NCBI GenBank assembly: GCA_020746995.1
Contig: JAGPXD010000003.1
Location: 3,162,001 to 3,226,000 of the forward strand
Source of the DNA: Plectosphaerella cucumerina
Taxonomy: Eukaryota; Ascomycota; Sordariomycetes; Glomerellales; Plectosphaerellaceae
Length of the DNA: 64,000 nucleotides
Reading direction: 5' to 3'
The stretch's first letter is position 1; each line of letters begins with the position of its first letter. A program made the translations under genes and the position numbers. The notes below the pieces were generated by a model. That model worked only from the letters and a program-made list of their open reading frames with translations, was not told the DNA's origin and did not search any database. Below, piece after piece: positions 44,498 through 56,896 of the stretch.

Positions 44498-47400
44498 GCG
44501 TGGGCTGATGAAAGAAGGAGAGTTGAAAGTTGTTTCTTAAGATGATCTGTTCTGGCGGAAATCACTTGTCATACCCGTCCCGTTCAGACGCTGGCCAGGA
44601 GCAGCCTGGCAGCGCCGGTGTACATGCCTGCAGCACATATGGGGTCGGTACTGTGGTTTAATTTCGACCCGCGCATCGCGTCTCCGCGCGGGCATTTTAG
44701 CAGCGTATCTAGTGAGAATCACCATTCCACCAACTCGAGATGACTTGATTGTGATGATGTTGTAAGACTCGAGCTTACCCGGTGCTGATGTGAGGGGTCA
44801 AACGAAGCTCTTCGGCCGCTATTCCAGAACCGGTCTACGGCGCACTCATCCGAAGCCACCCCCGCATTTCCGGCCACCCCTTCCTTTGACACGGCCGGCA
44901 CATGACCGGCAATGGTGTCAAAGGCTGAAATCTTCAGCTCCAGATCTTCTAGAAGCCGTGGGACGTTGGAAATGAAGTCTTCAGGTGAACAACCTGGCAT
45001 ATGCTTAATGTCCTCCCCTCATCTGAACTGAGCTGTACAGGACATCTCTCCCACTAACAGACCAAGGCCAACCATGGCTGAGATCTCACCATACCCGGGC
45101 GACAAGTGTCAATCGGCTAGGAGCTGTCGGCGGCGCGGAACTTTCCGTCATGGGCGCTTGTAGGAGATGAGAAGGAGAAGAATTTATTTGTGACCATCTC
45201 TAAACGATGCTACGTCGATGCTGGTCGTCTTTGTCGAGTTGCCGGTGCCTGACGCGGCGCGGGAGCCGGCGTGAGCCATCACCACACCCGAAGACCAAGT
45301 GCATGTTGGTCGTACAAGCTAATGTCGAAAATCATCAACAGGGTGTTCACGTAATATTAGAGATGGATCTTACGCCCAGAAGCGTGTTTGACTAAGATGC
45401 AAGTTCCTGCGGTGGTCGAGATTCATGATTGCGGCCGTCATGTGATGGGACACGCCTTGTCAGCCTTCTCAGCGTCGTCCCGTGGGTGCAACGACGACCA
45501 TAAATTATCCCTGGAAGTGAAACGAAAGCTTCGGAATAAGCTTGATTTGTTCTTTGGTCTTAAATGTCCATTTGGTCGCGAACATGGTTCTATTCAAGGC
45601 TTACCATGCGAACTCGGAAACAGCTATTGCTTGTCTACGTACGGGAGGAATGCAGCGTGGAAGTTGATTACCGATACAATTCTGCAAAATTCAGATGTTA
45701 CAACCAAAAAGTGATGTAGGTGTTATCTGTGAGAAGTCTAGCTCTTACCTGCCGGAAGTATGATCATCGGCCTCAAATGATGATAGGTTTGAAGTCGTTG
45801 ACTGGGCCAACGCGAAGCCGAGATATCATGTTGCGGTGCTTAATCCACGTTTCTCGAATATGATGCTGATGAATTGGAAGGTGTGGATGTGTCCATACTG
45901 GCACCATCATCGCAGATGATTTCCCCTCCATCTTTCCTCGGCTTTACTGCTGAGCTTTCACTTTAGGTCTATCTCCCGGTACGTCTCGCAGTCACCAAGA
46001 CTTACCAAACCGCCCAGAATCTTCCCTAAAACTTGATACTGTACCATGCAGCAGTTGCGACTCGGAAGCGTCGACCATAAGAGTGCCCATGCTCGCTTGC
46101 CTCCCAGCCAGGCCCGTCGACAGAGACTTGCCGCAGACCTCCAGGTCAACATTAACGTGCCCGGCGTGGTTCACGTCACGCTCTGCCAGATTCTCCCCTC
46201 TCTCAGAACGGTCTCTACATTTGCTGGTATGAACCCCGCGATCTACAGCTTGACCAGCTTTGTGGCGGAGCTATAATGTATGATCAACCAAACAGACACA
46301 ATTACGACAGGCGGGCCATCAATAGACCCGCGTGAATCTCCTTGGCAGCTTAACGTCGCCATTCTGCCCCAGTAGCGGACCACTCGGATCTTTTTGAGGT
46401 CTGCGAGTAGGCAAGAGCATGAGTACGCGTCACCAAGCCCTCGGATGCGGTGCAATGGCAGTCCGGCCATCCTCGTGGAACGGCAAGCACATACTCCAAC
46501 TGCCGACACTGGAGTCGACGAGAAGTGCGTAGGAGGTACGTCTTCCACGTCAAACTAACGGTCATCGGATACGATCGAATACTGGGTAACAGACTTTGAA
46601 AGAAGCAGACTCCGTGAAGTGGCAGCACGGCAGAGGCAGAAGATATGGCGTCGAGCGTCCTCCAAGGCCAGTTGCCGAAAGTTCAAGTCAACGGCAGCTG
46701 AAACGTCGACCGTCGTGAACCTCTGCCAGTGGTGACTTTCAAGCAATTGTTAGACGTGTCTCTGGCCACGCCGCTTTCTTCAACGTGACCATGCAGGGCA
46801 AAGTCGTCCTCGTCAACCTACCCGTCGTACCATGTCAGCGCAGGTCTTGACTCCCATTCCAAACAGCGCAAACAGTGAGGTAGACGGACAAAAGAGCATC
46901 GTCCCTCGCTCGAAGACCCAACATCGACATCAACCACCTCCTGTGCATCTGGGCCGAGTTCTCCGGACGTCCTCTTTGTATTCCCCTCCGTGCACATGTG
47001 GTTCACAAGACGGTTCCCCCTCGCAACCGTCGGTATTGGAGAAACCGACCCCAGCCTGCGCCCCTGACGCCAAGCCCGCCAAACCCCTGCGTCCCACCCG
47101 ATTCTCGGGTCCCCAACACCGACTTGCATCTCTAGCGCCCATTGAACCCCCCTTCTCCCTTCCAAAAATCCCCACCAGCTTCAACTGATCAACCGCTTCC
47201 CCACAAGCCACATGCTCTTCGTCTCGCGTCTCGACACGTCCTCCCCTCGGCATGATATCGCACGCTCCTGCGCTCAGGGTCTCGGTCGCAGCTGCGCCGG
47301 TTCGGTGCGTTGGGGACCCGAGGGCGCGGTACTGCGTCTTTCTTTGCACCGAAGGGGGGGCGTGTACGAGCGCGTGCTCCCGCTGATATATCGGCGTTTG

Positions 47401-47702
47401 AGCGCGTCTCTGGCGAGAGAAGGGACCGAACGGGAGGGTCGCGACGACCGGGATTTCCATGTCCATTTGTCACGGACTTCAAGGGACGAAACATGGTGAT
47501 GGATCAGAGACCGCGCGGCCGGTATGACAGAAAGCACATGAGTCTCGTTATTCAGCATGCCGTGACCCTTTCTCCCCGAAGTCTCCCAACGCCCCGCCCG
47601 ATAATGCTAGATGAGATCCGAACCACCCGTAATGCATGCCCCCGTGATGTCCATGCCGCCCCGGTATTTCCAACTCCATCCATGCGCAGCGCGGCGCGAC
47701 GT
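44498..47702. other. Gene-poor stretch, partly lower GC
   Basis: About 3.2 kb between the hexose transporter and the DHA1-type MFS gene. Roughly 45150-46300 is less GC-rich than its surroundings and holds scattered short frames (for example 45388-45714 plus) with no recognisable domain. It could be a decayed gene or element, but no family is recognisable. One weak small-gene candidate at 44697-45000 is listed separately. Confidence 0.45.
44697..45000 (-). CDS. Possible small spliced gene, hypothetical
   Basis: A possible 77-residue protein: exon 45000-44779, a GT-AG intron with a strong donor GTAAGC (44778-44709), and a very short final exon 44708-44697. The peptide begins MPGCSPEDFISNVPRLLEDLEL, which looks helical and protein-like, and has no signal peptide. 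I recognise no family. The tiny last exon and the lack of other support make this weak; it could be chance or part of a longer transcript. Confidence 0.25.
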
Positions 47703-49589
47703 CTATGCCCGCTCGTCGGCCTCGCCGTTGTCACTCTCGCTGTCTTCCTCGCCGACCCAGTCGTCGCTCTCCAGCCCGCGGTTCCGGATGGCAAGCGTCC
47801 CCAGCCATCCGAGGAAGGCGATGCCGCCAAAGATGCCCCACGCCAGGAGCTCACCCTTGGGGTGGACGTCGATGGCAAGGGTGAACAGCCCGCCAGAAAC
47901 AAAGGGGCCGACGCTCCGGCCGGCTGCTGACAGAGACTGGGCCATGCCGTTGAGCGTGCCCAGTGTACCGTGATTCGGAGAGCAGTTGGTGATCTGGGCA
48001 AGGTTAGCGTTGTGGCATTACGGTACCTTAAGTGGCAAAAAGGGGGTTCATACCAGCAACATCACACTCGACAGGCCGCCCACGGCACAGATGTTCTTGA
48101 TGATGAGGACGATGGCCAGCTCGGCGTAGAGCCAGATCTTGCCCGTGCCGTAGCCGAAAAGCGGCTTGCTGTCCTTGTAGCCCACAAAGGGCATCAAGAT
48201 CATGCTGACGGCGAGGCCCAGGAGGGCGATCCTGTAGGTGCCCAGGTTGCCCAACTTGGTCTTGAGCGTCTGGAACAAAAAGGCCTGGAAGATGATTGTC
48301 CCCACACCGGCCATGCTGAGACTGATGCCAATGATGCCTGGCGACAAACCACGGCCAGCCGGGGGATCCGCGTTGGCAAAGATGGGGTACAGCCCGTTGA
48401 AGGAGATATTGGACAGCTGGAATACGAGATATGTCAGCAGCACCAGGATGGTGTTGCGGTTGAGTATCTCGCGCCACGTCGTGATCTCCTCGTCATCCTT
48501 GCCATCCTCGACAGCCTGCGAGTCTGAGCGCAGCAGCTCCGACGTCTCGAGATCCTCACCCTCCTCGTCGTCATCGTCGTCGAGGTGGGGCGATGCGGGC
48601 CGCGAACCGGCACGCGGCCAGCGGGAGCTCCACGAGTTGCGCTTGGGAGTCTTGGGCCGCCAGACCCAGGACCACACCCTGCGCAACCATGCCGGCACGT
48701 AATCGGCGTGGTGAATGTCTTCCATGTGCTCGAGGGTCTCCTCGAACCAGATGCCTACAACAATAACGCTGATGCCCAGAAGGGCGGCGCTAACGATATT
48801 TGGCGCCAGGTAGGGGAAGTGGTCGGAGAACTTGCCGACGAGCAGGCCGCCAAGTGCGGGGCCGGTGATACCGCCAAGCGAGTACACAACGGGCAGCCAT
48901 GTGAAGGCCTTGCTCTGGTTCGTTCTGTCTGTGACCTCGCCTAGCACCGTGGGCACAACGGCGGCGTTGCCGTTGAGCATGCCCATGGCGACGTGGACGA
49001 CGATGATCTGCCAGTAGGTCTGGCAGAAGCCAAAGGCAACAAAACAGCACATGAGGAGGAAGGTGCCCAACACCATGGTGGGCTTCCGTCCGACGATATC
49101 CGACAGATAACCCCAGAGGAGGTTTGTCGACAACTGAGCCAGTGCAAAGGAAGATGCCAGGATGCCGACGTACAGGCCGGCGTGGTTCGTAGGTACCGAA
49201 TCGAACGACTCGACCATTTGTGGCAAGTAGGGAGATATCGAGTTCAGCGCCGTCTGCTCCGTCAACGACAGCAAAGCGAGAAGGCCGAGCTGCCGTAGAG
49301 GGAGAGGGGTCTGGTGGTGGCCTCCGTCAGACGCGTCCGACAACGAGTCATCGTCGTCGTCGTCAGGGCCGAGGGGGTCGGGTCTCGCGTCCCTCGGTGT
49401 CTTGGGCGGTGGTGTCGGGAACGTATGATATCTATGCGAAGATTGCCGCCGCAGAAGCATGGCTTGCCGGCTGGCCTCGATATTGCTGATCGTGGGCATG
49501 GGCTCCCCCGCGTGGAAGGAGCCGGTTGATGTTGTGCGAGCGGCGGCGAGGGCGGCCGGGCGGCCAGCGCGAGGGCCCGGACGACCCAT
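47703..49589 (-). CDS. MFS transporter, DHA1 type (YCR023C/ZIFL-like)
   Basis: Predicted 608-residue transporter. Minus-strand exons: 49589-48054 and 47993-47703. An N-terminal cytosolic part of about 90 residues has a poly-Asp run and Pro-rich stretch. Then come SLTEQTALNSISPYLPQMVE in helix 1, LWGYLSDIVGRKPTM (loop 2-3), and AAVVPTVLGEVTDR with VVYSLGGITGPALGG (motif C-like region). A long acidic central loop (poly-Asp/Glu, about 300-390) separates the two six-helix halves. The second half has ITNCSPNHGTLGTLNGMAQSLSAAGRSVGP, typical of this fungal group. The group is usually placed with drug:H+ antiporters; substrate unknown. An in-frame upstream ATG choice is not an issue, as 49589 is the first ATG of the frame. 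Confidence 0.93.
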
Positions 49590-50472
49590 GACGGGGCAAG
49601 GTGTTGCTATCGTTCGAGTGAGGGCAGCAGATGTGGTGATGTCGGCAACTGTTGGCGCGGTTGACAGCGTAGGAGTTTTTTTCGAAGTCGGGTGGTGGTG
49701 GTGACGTAGGGTCTAGTGTTGGAGGGGAGCTCGGATGAAGGCTCGGGCGATCGGTAGGTCGCTGCTCCCTGGCTGTCGTCGGCTGTTGTCGGAGCGCGGG
49801 TAGAGAAATAAGAAAAAGATCAAGGGGAAGATTGTCTGGAGCGCATGGCTTGTGAGGAAATGTCAAAAGATCGTGGGTTGCTAAAAAGCGCAGTGGGCAG
49901 TTTGACTCCTCCGGGCTGACTGACGATGATGCGAGGCGGCGGTCGATGATCACCGATTGAAATCGAATCTGCTCCGGCTCGGCAAGAAAGTCGAGAACGA
50001 GGCTTTTGCTGGTTGGGCGGAAGGGGGGAAGGGACCCGGGGCTAAGCTCCGGCCGGGACCTATCAGGCGACGCGGTTCGCGGCTAGGGAGCTTGGTTAGC
50101 GGGGCGGGAGGACGTCATTGGCCCAGCCCCACGCAGTCACGCCTGGGAACTTGAACTTTGAAGGGGACTCCTCCGATCTTCAGAAGCTTCTTCAGGCAGG
50201 TCCCCTGTTCTCCGGGCGATGTTTGTGAGCCCCGTGCCAGTCCCCGCGACCTGGAGCACCGTGACGCGGGGCCACCAGTTCCTTCCTCGTGACAGCCTCA
50301 TCCCGCTCCGGCCTTGGAACGCACATCCCGCGGCGTCCCCCACCCACGGCACGTCATTGTCACCAACGAGCGGTCAGGATCAGAGTCAATTCATTGGGGA
50401 ATGAATGGCGGGAATCGTCTAGTCATTTCACTTCGTTTTTGTTCTATCTCTCCTGCCCCTTCTATCAGCGGC
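49590..50472. other. Intergenic, MFS promoter and GH105 3' flank
   Basis: Holds the promoter of the minus-strand MFS gene and the 3' flank of the GH105 gene. No gene is supported. Confidence 0.5.
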
Positions 50473-51591
50473 CTAGTAGTACACCCGCAGGAACTCGACC
50501 AGGGCCATCATGGCCATGGCCTGGCCATAAGGCATGCTCGTCCGCGGGATGTCCTTGTAGTGCTGCAGGTCGTGGCCCATTCCGGTGCCGAACGAGGTGT
50601 GCAGCAGCTCGCCCTCGGGGGTGATGTTCTCGACGACGGCCTTGATGGCCTTGATGGCCGTGGCCTCGTACTGCTTGCCGAGGTAGCGCTTGCGCTGGCC
50701 CTTGAGGATGCCGTAGGCGAAGCCGGCGGCGGCGCTGGCCTCGAGGTAGGAGCCGTCCTCCTCGGAGACGTCGAGGAGGGTGCGCCAGAGACCGCCCTCG
50801 GCCTGGAGGGGCACCAGGGCGGCGACCTGGGCGTCGAGGGTGGTGAGAAGGTGGTCGCGGAGGAAGTCGCCGGTCTTGAGGTCGAGAAGCTCGACAAAGT
50901 CGGGCAGGACGATGGTCAGCCAGGCGTTGCCGCGGGCCCAGCGGGCGCGGGCAAAGTTGTGGCCGCCGTCGGCAAAGGTCCAGCCGTGGAAGAAGAGACC
51001 GGTGGGCGAGTCCTGGAGGTACTGGATGTGGAGGAGGAACTGCTTCTTGGCCTCCTCGACGTAGTGGGGGCGGTTGAGGACGAGGCCGATCTTGGCCAGG
51101 GGCATGACGGTCATCATGAGGGTGTCGTCCCAGAGCTGCTCGTCGTTGATCTCGATGTAGGTGGTGTGCTGCATGCCGCCGTACTTCGTGCGGCCGAGGT
51201 CGTGGTATGCCCACTCGGCCCAGGCATCGAGCCAGGGCAGGTAGGTCTGGTTGCCGGTGCGCTCGTAGACGTAGGCCAGGGTCAGGAAGACGGCCATTGT
51301 GTTGATGTTCTTGCCCTTGTGACCCTCGGCGAAGCGGTCCCGGAACCAGTCCTCGATGATCTTGAGCGTCGCCTCGTCGTCCGTCATCTCATAGTACTTC
51401 CACATGCCGTACAGGCCGATGCCGTGCGTCCACTCCCAGTCGTTCCATCCCTTGGTGTCGATGAGGCTGCCGTCCTCGAGCTTGAGCAGGAACTCGCCCG
51501 TTGAGTCCTTGATGTTGACGAGCTCGTGGATGAGCTGCTTGATGGTCGCGTGCACGTCGGCCGACTTGAGGCCGTGGACTTCGAGAGGCAT
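50473..51591 (-). CDS. GH105 unsaturated glycuronyl hydrolase
   Basis: Intronless gene for a 372-residue enzyme of the GH88/GH105 (YteR/YesR) group. These cleave the unsaturated uronic acid left by polysaccharide lyases, for example from rhamnogalacturonan disaccharides. The (alpha/alpha)6-barrel family pattern is clear: WNDWEWTHGIGLYGMW near residue 50, GGMQHT, the acidic pair Asp155-Asp156 in LWDDTLMM where the catalytic Asp lies, HGWTFADGGHNFARARWARGNAW, and GSYLEASAAAGFAYG. The protein starts MPLEVHGLKSADV with no signal peptide, so it should work in the cytosol on imported oligosaccharides. That fits the sugar transporters nearby. Divergent from the alpha-glucoside-type permease across a 3.4-kb gap. 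Confidence 0.94.
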   Translation of the reverse strand: MPLEVHGLKSADVHATIKQLIHELVNIKDSTGEFLLKLEDGSLIDTKGWNDWEWTHGIGLYGMWKYYEMTDDEATLKIIEDWFRDRFAEGHKGKNINTMAVFLTLAYVYERTGNQTYLPWLDAWAEWAYHDLGRTKYGGMQHTTYIEINDEQLWDDTLMMTVMPLAKIGLVLNRPHYVEEAKKQFLLHIQYLQDSPTGLFFHGWTFADGGHNFARARWARGNAWLTIVLPDFVELLDLKTGDFLRDHLLTTLDAQVAALVPLQAEGGLWRTLLDVSEEDGSYLEASAAAGFAYGILKGQRKRYLGKQYEATAIKAIKAVVENITPEGELLHTSFGTGMGHDLQHYKDIPRTSMPYGQAMAMMALVEFLRVYY

Positions 51592-54500
51592 GGTTACGGT
51601 TGGTGGGGGGTTGTGTTGGAGGGGTGGTGGGGGTGTTCGGGTGGTAGAGTCTAGGTAGTATGACGTGAACCGCTGTGACGAGCAGATTCACGATAGCAGC
51701 AAGATTAGAGGAGGAGAGGACAGAGAGGAAGAGAGAGAGAGGAAGAGACGAAAAACACTCCGGGCCCGACGCCGGCCGACGGCCAGCTTTTGAGAGCTAC
51801 CCCGCGACACCGCCAGACCCCAAGCGCCAGCGACATCGCGGGGGGAACATATTGGCCCATTGGGGTCACTGTGTGTTCCTCGGTGGGGTTTCTCGGTCTC
51901 GGGGCATCTTCTTCAGAGGTCGACAACCAGGTGCCCCGCCACAGGCCATGGATACTCTCGGCGGGGGGACCACTCCAAGGGCACGCTGCGTGCCGCCATC
52001 GCGGCCATCTGCCATCTTGCCCCAGGTTTCCAGCACCAAGGGGGCCCCGGTGTGGAGCGGGAGCCCGGTGAGGAACCTACCGGGGCGGCTCATTACGGCG
52101 AAAATGGAAAGTCTTTGGAGGCTCATGCTCGCAGACCCCGTGACCGGGAGGAGGCCGATGGACGAACAACCCACAACGGCCGAGTCCGGTGCCTGGCCGT
52201 CACATCGTCCCGCGACGGCCATGTGCGTCTCTGTGTGAGTGTGTGAGTGTGTCTGCCCAACCGCTGCAAATGGCGGAAAAACAGGGCCCACAGGGTGCTG
52301 GGATCGCCAGGATCTGGCAGCTTTTCGGCCTGAAGGGCACCGAGGCATGTAACCGTAAGATTGGATGGGACGGGGGCCCGAGTCTGCCTTGGGAATGGCG
52401 CTGGTCAGTGGTCACAGTGGCACGGATGGTGGCCACTTTTGGTCAACGGGGATGGAGATGGGAGGATTACGGTGACTGATGCTGATGCCGAGGGGTCTAG
52501 ATCTGTTGGAAGCGAGGAGAGGGAGACAGACTTGACCCCCTCTTTGACACCCCATCGACAGTGTCTCTGTCTTCATCTCTTCCTCCAAGCCAGCCTCTGT
52601 TCGTCCTGCCATCACGTTGACCTCAGCCAAGATCACAATAGCCATGGTTCCCGCCAAGTCTCTTGCCTCTCGGCTTTCGGAACAGAACCTGCCTCTCTAC
52701 CGACGACGGCCAAGAGAGCTTGAAATTTCCTCTGGCCTGAAAACCAAGAAACGCCAACCGCGGCTCGGGGCCACCTCTTGAGATAAGGGGGGGAAGCCTG
52801 CCGAAATCTTGCTTGGCAGACGTGGCACTTGAACGTCCGAACCCCCCCTCACGGCTCGTGTCGGCGATTTCTCCTCATAGAATCTCAACCCCCCATCCTG
52901 CGGTCTGCCATCCGGACCAGGGGAATCTCGGGCCATCTGTCCCAATACAGCCCTTGGCACCGGCGGTCGAGATATCTCACGGAGATGAGGCCTAATCATT
53001 GGCTCGTAGCCTGCTCGAGACCCCCATATCCCTGTCCAACGCCATGTGGAGGCGTCTTCTCCTCGGGGTTCTGGGGGAAGAGGAGGGGAAGAAATGATGG
53101 GGGTTCCAGGTTCCCCCGAGTCCCGCCTCCTCTCCCCCTCAACCCGCTGGCCCCCCTCCCTCTTCCCCTTCTCCGCGACCCCGTCCCATCTCTCCCGTTC
53201 CCCATAACCGCGGGCCGTCCAGCAAAACATTAAAAAAAAAAGTAGGGGAAATCCGGGGGGGTTCAGCGCACGAACACTTGCCTGACGCACTGGAGTCTCG
53301 CAACTACACGCTATTCGCATATCGCTCGAGTCAGGACAGACCTTCCCATGATCTCATTTCAACGCTGGTTTCGAACGAGATCACAAACCACTCACCCACT
53401 CACACTCGCCCTCGACAGTTGTCCGCCAAACACAAAAGGGGCAAATAATACGACAGACAAGTGGCTACTCGTAATAGCCAGACGCGACGCGACCTGCACG
53501 TCCGAGGCACATCCTGGAGGGGGCGAGCGCCGAGGGACCACTGTCCAGGGGCCAGATGAGCCAGCGAGACCGCTCGCTTTACCAGGTTACCCCATCATTT
53601 GCGGGCCATACCCCCTTTGTTATTCTGGAGTTTACAGGGGCATCGTTCTCCCCCTTCCCTTCCCCTCCCCTGAACCCATGGGGTCGTACTGCAGGCGGGA
53701 ATCCCATCTCCCTCGCCTCGGCCTCCACGGCCCACGGGACGGCGGGCCCATCCCGTCCTCCTCCTCACTTCCCATCTCACGTCCCATCGGCACTTTGCCC
53801 ATCCCAAAGTCCCCCCTTCCGTGTGTGTGATGTTGAAAAATCGCACTAAGACAAAAGCAACGTCACTCTACGGGATATCACGTTGAAAGACATCATGACA
53901 GGTCGGTAGCCGGGACCGAGTTCCCCGAGTTCCTTGGTCCCGGGTCGAGTCAGAAGAGCACCGCGTCACGAGTCACGGCTCGCCAAGACAGCCGGTCTCA
54001 TCGGCCAGCGTATTTTTCTTCAGCAAGCCTGTCCAGGACCAGAAAGGCGTCCCCACGCCCGCTGGGCTGTGAAAAGGGCGTCGTCCGTCGTTTTGCTGGC
54101 CACCCCGCCGCGGAACCATGCTTCTCCGCATGCTGCGGGCAGTTCAACCCCCCCAGGTCTTCTGAATGTTACCCGGCTACGCCGGCCCCTGCCGGACTTT
54201 CCCCTCAACAACATCGCAAACGTGCCACGCTTGATGACCTTTGGCAGTCCGGCCAACCGGCCAACGCTCGCCGGCCCCATGTCCTTGACTAACAGGCACC
54301 CTGGGGTCCAAAAGCAACAAACTTGAACCCGCCCCGGGGTCTCGGCCTCGGGCCATTCCAGTAGCTCGACATGCGAGTGCCGGGGTGCCCTACCGTTCAG
54401 TCGTGATGCCCGGCCTGCTAGCCCTTGGCGGCGTCCGGGGCCTCGACCAACCGTGGCAGAGGTGTGGCAGCAAACTATGGGCTTCTAGATGACCTCGCCC

Positions 54501-55010
54501 TCGCCATTGGTCGTCTCGGGCCCGTATCCAGCGACCCCCGAGCGCCAGGCATCACATGGTGTGCGCCCGTCCATCCCATGTCCGGCCATGACCTGGCCGC
54601 CGTCGGGTCGAGGTAAACCGAGGGCCATGCCAGTCGCCCACATCACCACCACGCCCCCCTCCTCTCGAAGGGGGCCCTTCCCTCCACCCCTTGCTGGCGC
54701 GACGCTCCTCGACGCAGCGGCGTGGACCCCATGGGGCACTGGGGGCAGCACCCGGGGAGCTGGGGACGCCCGTGGTCCTCCCCCTCGTTGCACGCTGCCT
54801 TGCCTTGCAGGAACTTGGGGTTGGACCGTGGACGAGCCATCCTGGGCATGGTTGCAGTCCCACGAGAGATCTGCCAGGCCCGCATCCACTCGAGCGCAAC
54901 GTGCTTATATTCAGCGTCTCCCTCCCTCCCTCTCATCTTTTCTTCTCTCGTTCCTCACCACCGTCAAACCCTCCTGTCCAAGAGTCATCACTCCTCAGAC
55001 GACAGACAAG
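51592..55010. other. 3.4-kb divergent gap between GH105 and sugar permease
   Basis: Both genes are transcribed outward from this gap, so it contains both promoters. A short A10 tract sits at 53232-53241. The last part has TTATAT at about 54905, some 105 bp before the permease start, then a CT-rich leader (about 54917-54960). No gene is supported inside. Confidence 0.5.
54905..54960 (+). promoter_or_regulatory. Core promoter of the sugar permease gene
   Basis: TTATAT at about 54905-54910 followed by a pyrimidine-rich run (CCTCCCTCCCTCTC and more), 50-105 bp upstream of the start codon. This matches the common TATA plus CT-rich initiator layout of fungal genes. Confidence 0.5.
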
Positions 55011-56896
55011 ATGGCCTCCACCGATCCTTCCAAGCTCGAGTCTGCAAAGGCCACGAGCGGCACCGTCGCCCACACCGAATACAACGGCACCGGCACCTAC
55101 GTTCCCGATGTCGAGCTCGTCGAGGCTGCCGTCGCCGCCGGCGAGGAGGAGGCTCGCCAGGGCCGCAAGGCTCTCTTCGCCATGTACGGTCCGGCCGTCA
55201 TCTACAGCTGCCTTCTCAGTCTTGCCCTGGTCATGGAGGGCATGGACGTGGGTCTCATCAACAACTTCTTCGCCCACCCAAGCTACAAGAAGAAGTTCGG
55301 CTGGGGCGAGGGTCCCGACGGCCTGCCGTTCATCCCCGCGGACTGGCAGACAGGTATCGGCCTGGGAAACAACGCTGGCTCCATCATCGGTCTCCTGCTC
55401 AACGGTTACCTTCAGTCCCGCTTTGGTTCCCGCAGGGTCTATATGGTTAGTCTCTCTGAACGAAGCCTTTATCTCATTTGCCAGCACATGCTAATATTTG
55501 ATCTCCAGGGCGCCATGGCTCTGATGGCCTGCACCATCTTCGTTCTTTTCTTCGCCACCAGCGTCGAGATCCTTCTCGTGGGCAACCTCCTCTGTGGTAT
55601 CCCCTGGGTAAGATCCTCCCCATATTCTCATATTTGCAACAGTGGCTGACTCTTTGAACAGGGTATCTTCCAGACTCTCACCACGGCCTACGCCGCTGAG
55701 ATCTGCCCCGCTTCCATCCGTGGTTACCTCACCGCTTGGGTCTCCATGTGCTGGGGAGCTGGCAGCTTCCTCGCTACTGGCGTGCTCCGTGGCTCCATCG
55801 GCCTTCCCGGTGATGCCGGCTGGCGTGTGCCCTACGGTGTTCAGTGGGTGTGGGTTCCCCCTCTGTTCGCCGTTGCCTACTTCTGCCCCGAGAGCCCCTG
55901 GTACCTGGTCCGCCGCGGTCGTATCGAGGACGCTGAGCACGCTCTGCGCCGTCTTGCCCGCAAGGGTCACTACACCGATGAGTCTATGCGCCAGACCATC
56001 GCCCTGATGAAGCACACCAACGAGATGGAGAAGCTCGAGGCCGAGAACGCCAGCTACATGGACTGCTTCCGCGGTACCAACCTGCGCCGTACCGGCATCG
56101 TTTGCATGGCTTGGGTCATCCAGATTCTTAACGGCCAGTCAATCACCAACTACGCTGCTATCATGCTCAAGGCTGTTGGTATGAGCGACAAGAATGCCTT
56201 CAACTACAACATGGGCATCCAGTCCGTCAACATTTTCGCCACCGCCCTCGCTATTGCTCTCATGGGTACCATCGGACGTCGCACCTTCTACTTCTACGGC
56301 TCTACCGGTATCGGCTTGTCGATGCTGATCGTCGGCGCGCTCGGCTTCGCCCAGATGAATCCCGACACTCGTGCCATCGTCGTGGCCGTCTTCCTCGTCA
56401 TTGTCCAGTGCATTTTCAAGGTGTCGCTTGGTCCCACCACCTACGTCGTCGTCGGTGAGGTTGCATCCAACCGTGTCCGCGCCCAGACCATCGTGCTGGG
56501 TCGTGCCGTCTACGTCTGCGGTCAGATTATCGTCCAAGTCCTCAACCCCCGATTCCTCAACAACACCAAGGGTGCCTGGGGACTCGGTGCCAAGACCGGT
56601 ATCTTCTACTTCTCCCTCTGCTGCATCTGGGCCGTCTGGATCTTCTTCTTCCTCCCCGAGACCAAGAACCGCACTTTCGCCGACATCGACTACCTCTTCA
56701 AGAAGAAGACCAACGCTCGCAAGTTCACCACCACCCCTATCGACCGTAAGTATCATCCGCGATCCCTAAACTTACCAACCGCCGCTGACCTTTCTGCGCC
56801 TCAGTGTTCGAGTTCAACCCTCCCCAGGAGAAGCTCCGCTACGAGGAGGACGAGGCCCAGGCCCCTGTCGAGGTCGCCGAGAACAGGCGTGCGTAG
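55011..56896 (+). CDS. MFS sugar porter, alpha-glucoside (maltose) permease type
   Basis: Predicted 569-residue transporter of the maltose/alpha-glucoside:H+ symporter group. Exons: 55011-55445, 55509-55607, 55662-56745 and 56805-56896. Signals in order: MEGMDVGLINNFFAHP in helix 1 region, SRFGSRRVYM (loop 2-3, split by intron 1), AEICPASIRGYL, CPESPWYLVRRGR after helix 6, ILNGQSITNYAAIML in helix 7, TIGRRTFYFYG (loop 8-9), and LPETKNRTFADIDYLF after helix 12. The PESPWYLVR motif and NGQ in helix 7 separate it from hexose porters. The substrate may be maltose-like or another oligosaccharide. Intron 1 uses the less common donor GTTAGT. Highly C-biased codons suggest strong expression. Its divergent neighbour is GH105, so oligosaccharide uptake is a plausible joint role. 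Confidence 0.94.

Noticed and set aside
46832..47188. 118-codon plus-strand frame with ATG, proline-rich
   Set aside because: It has no domain, no intron and background codon use. It probably belongs to untranslated DNA.
50314..51504. 396-codon plus-strand open frame
   Set aside because: It is antisense to the GH105 gene, is low complexity and has no domain.
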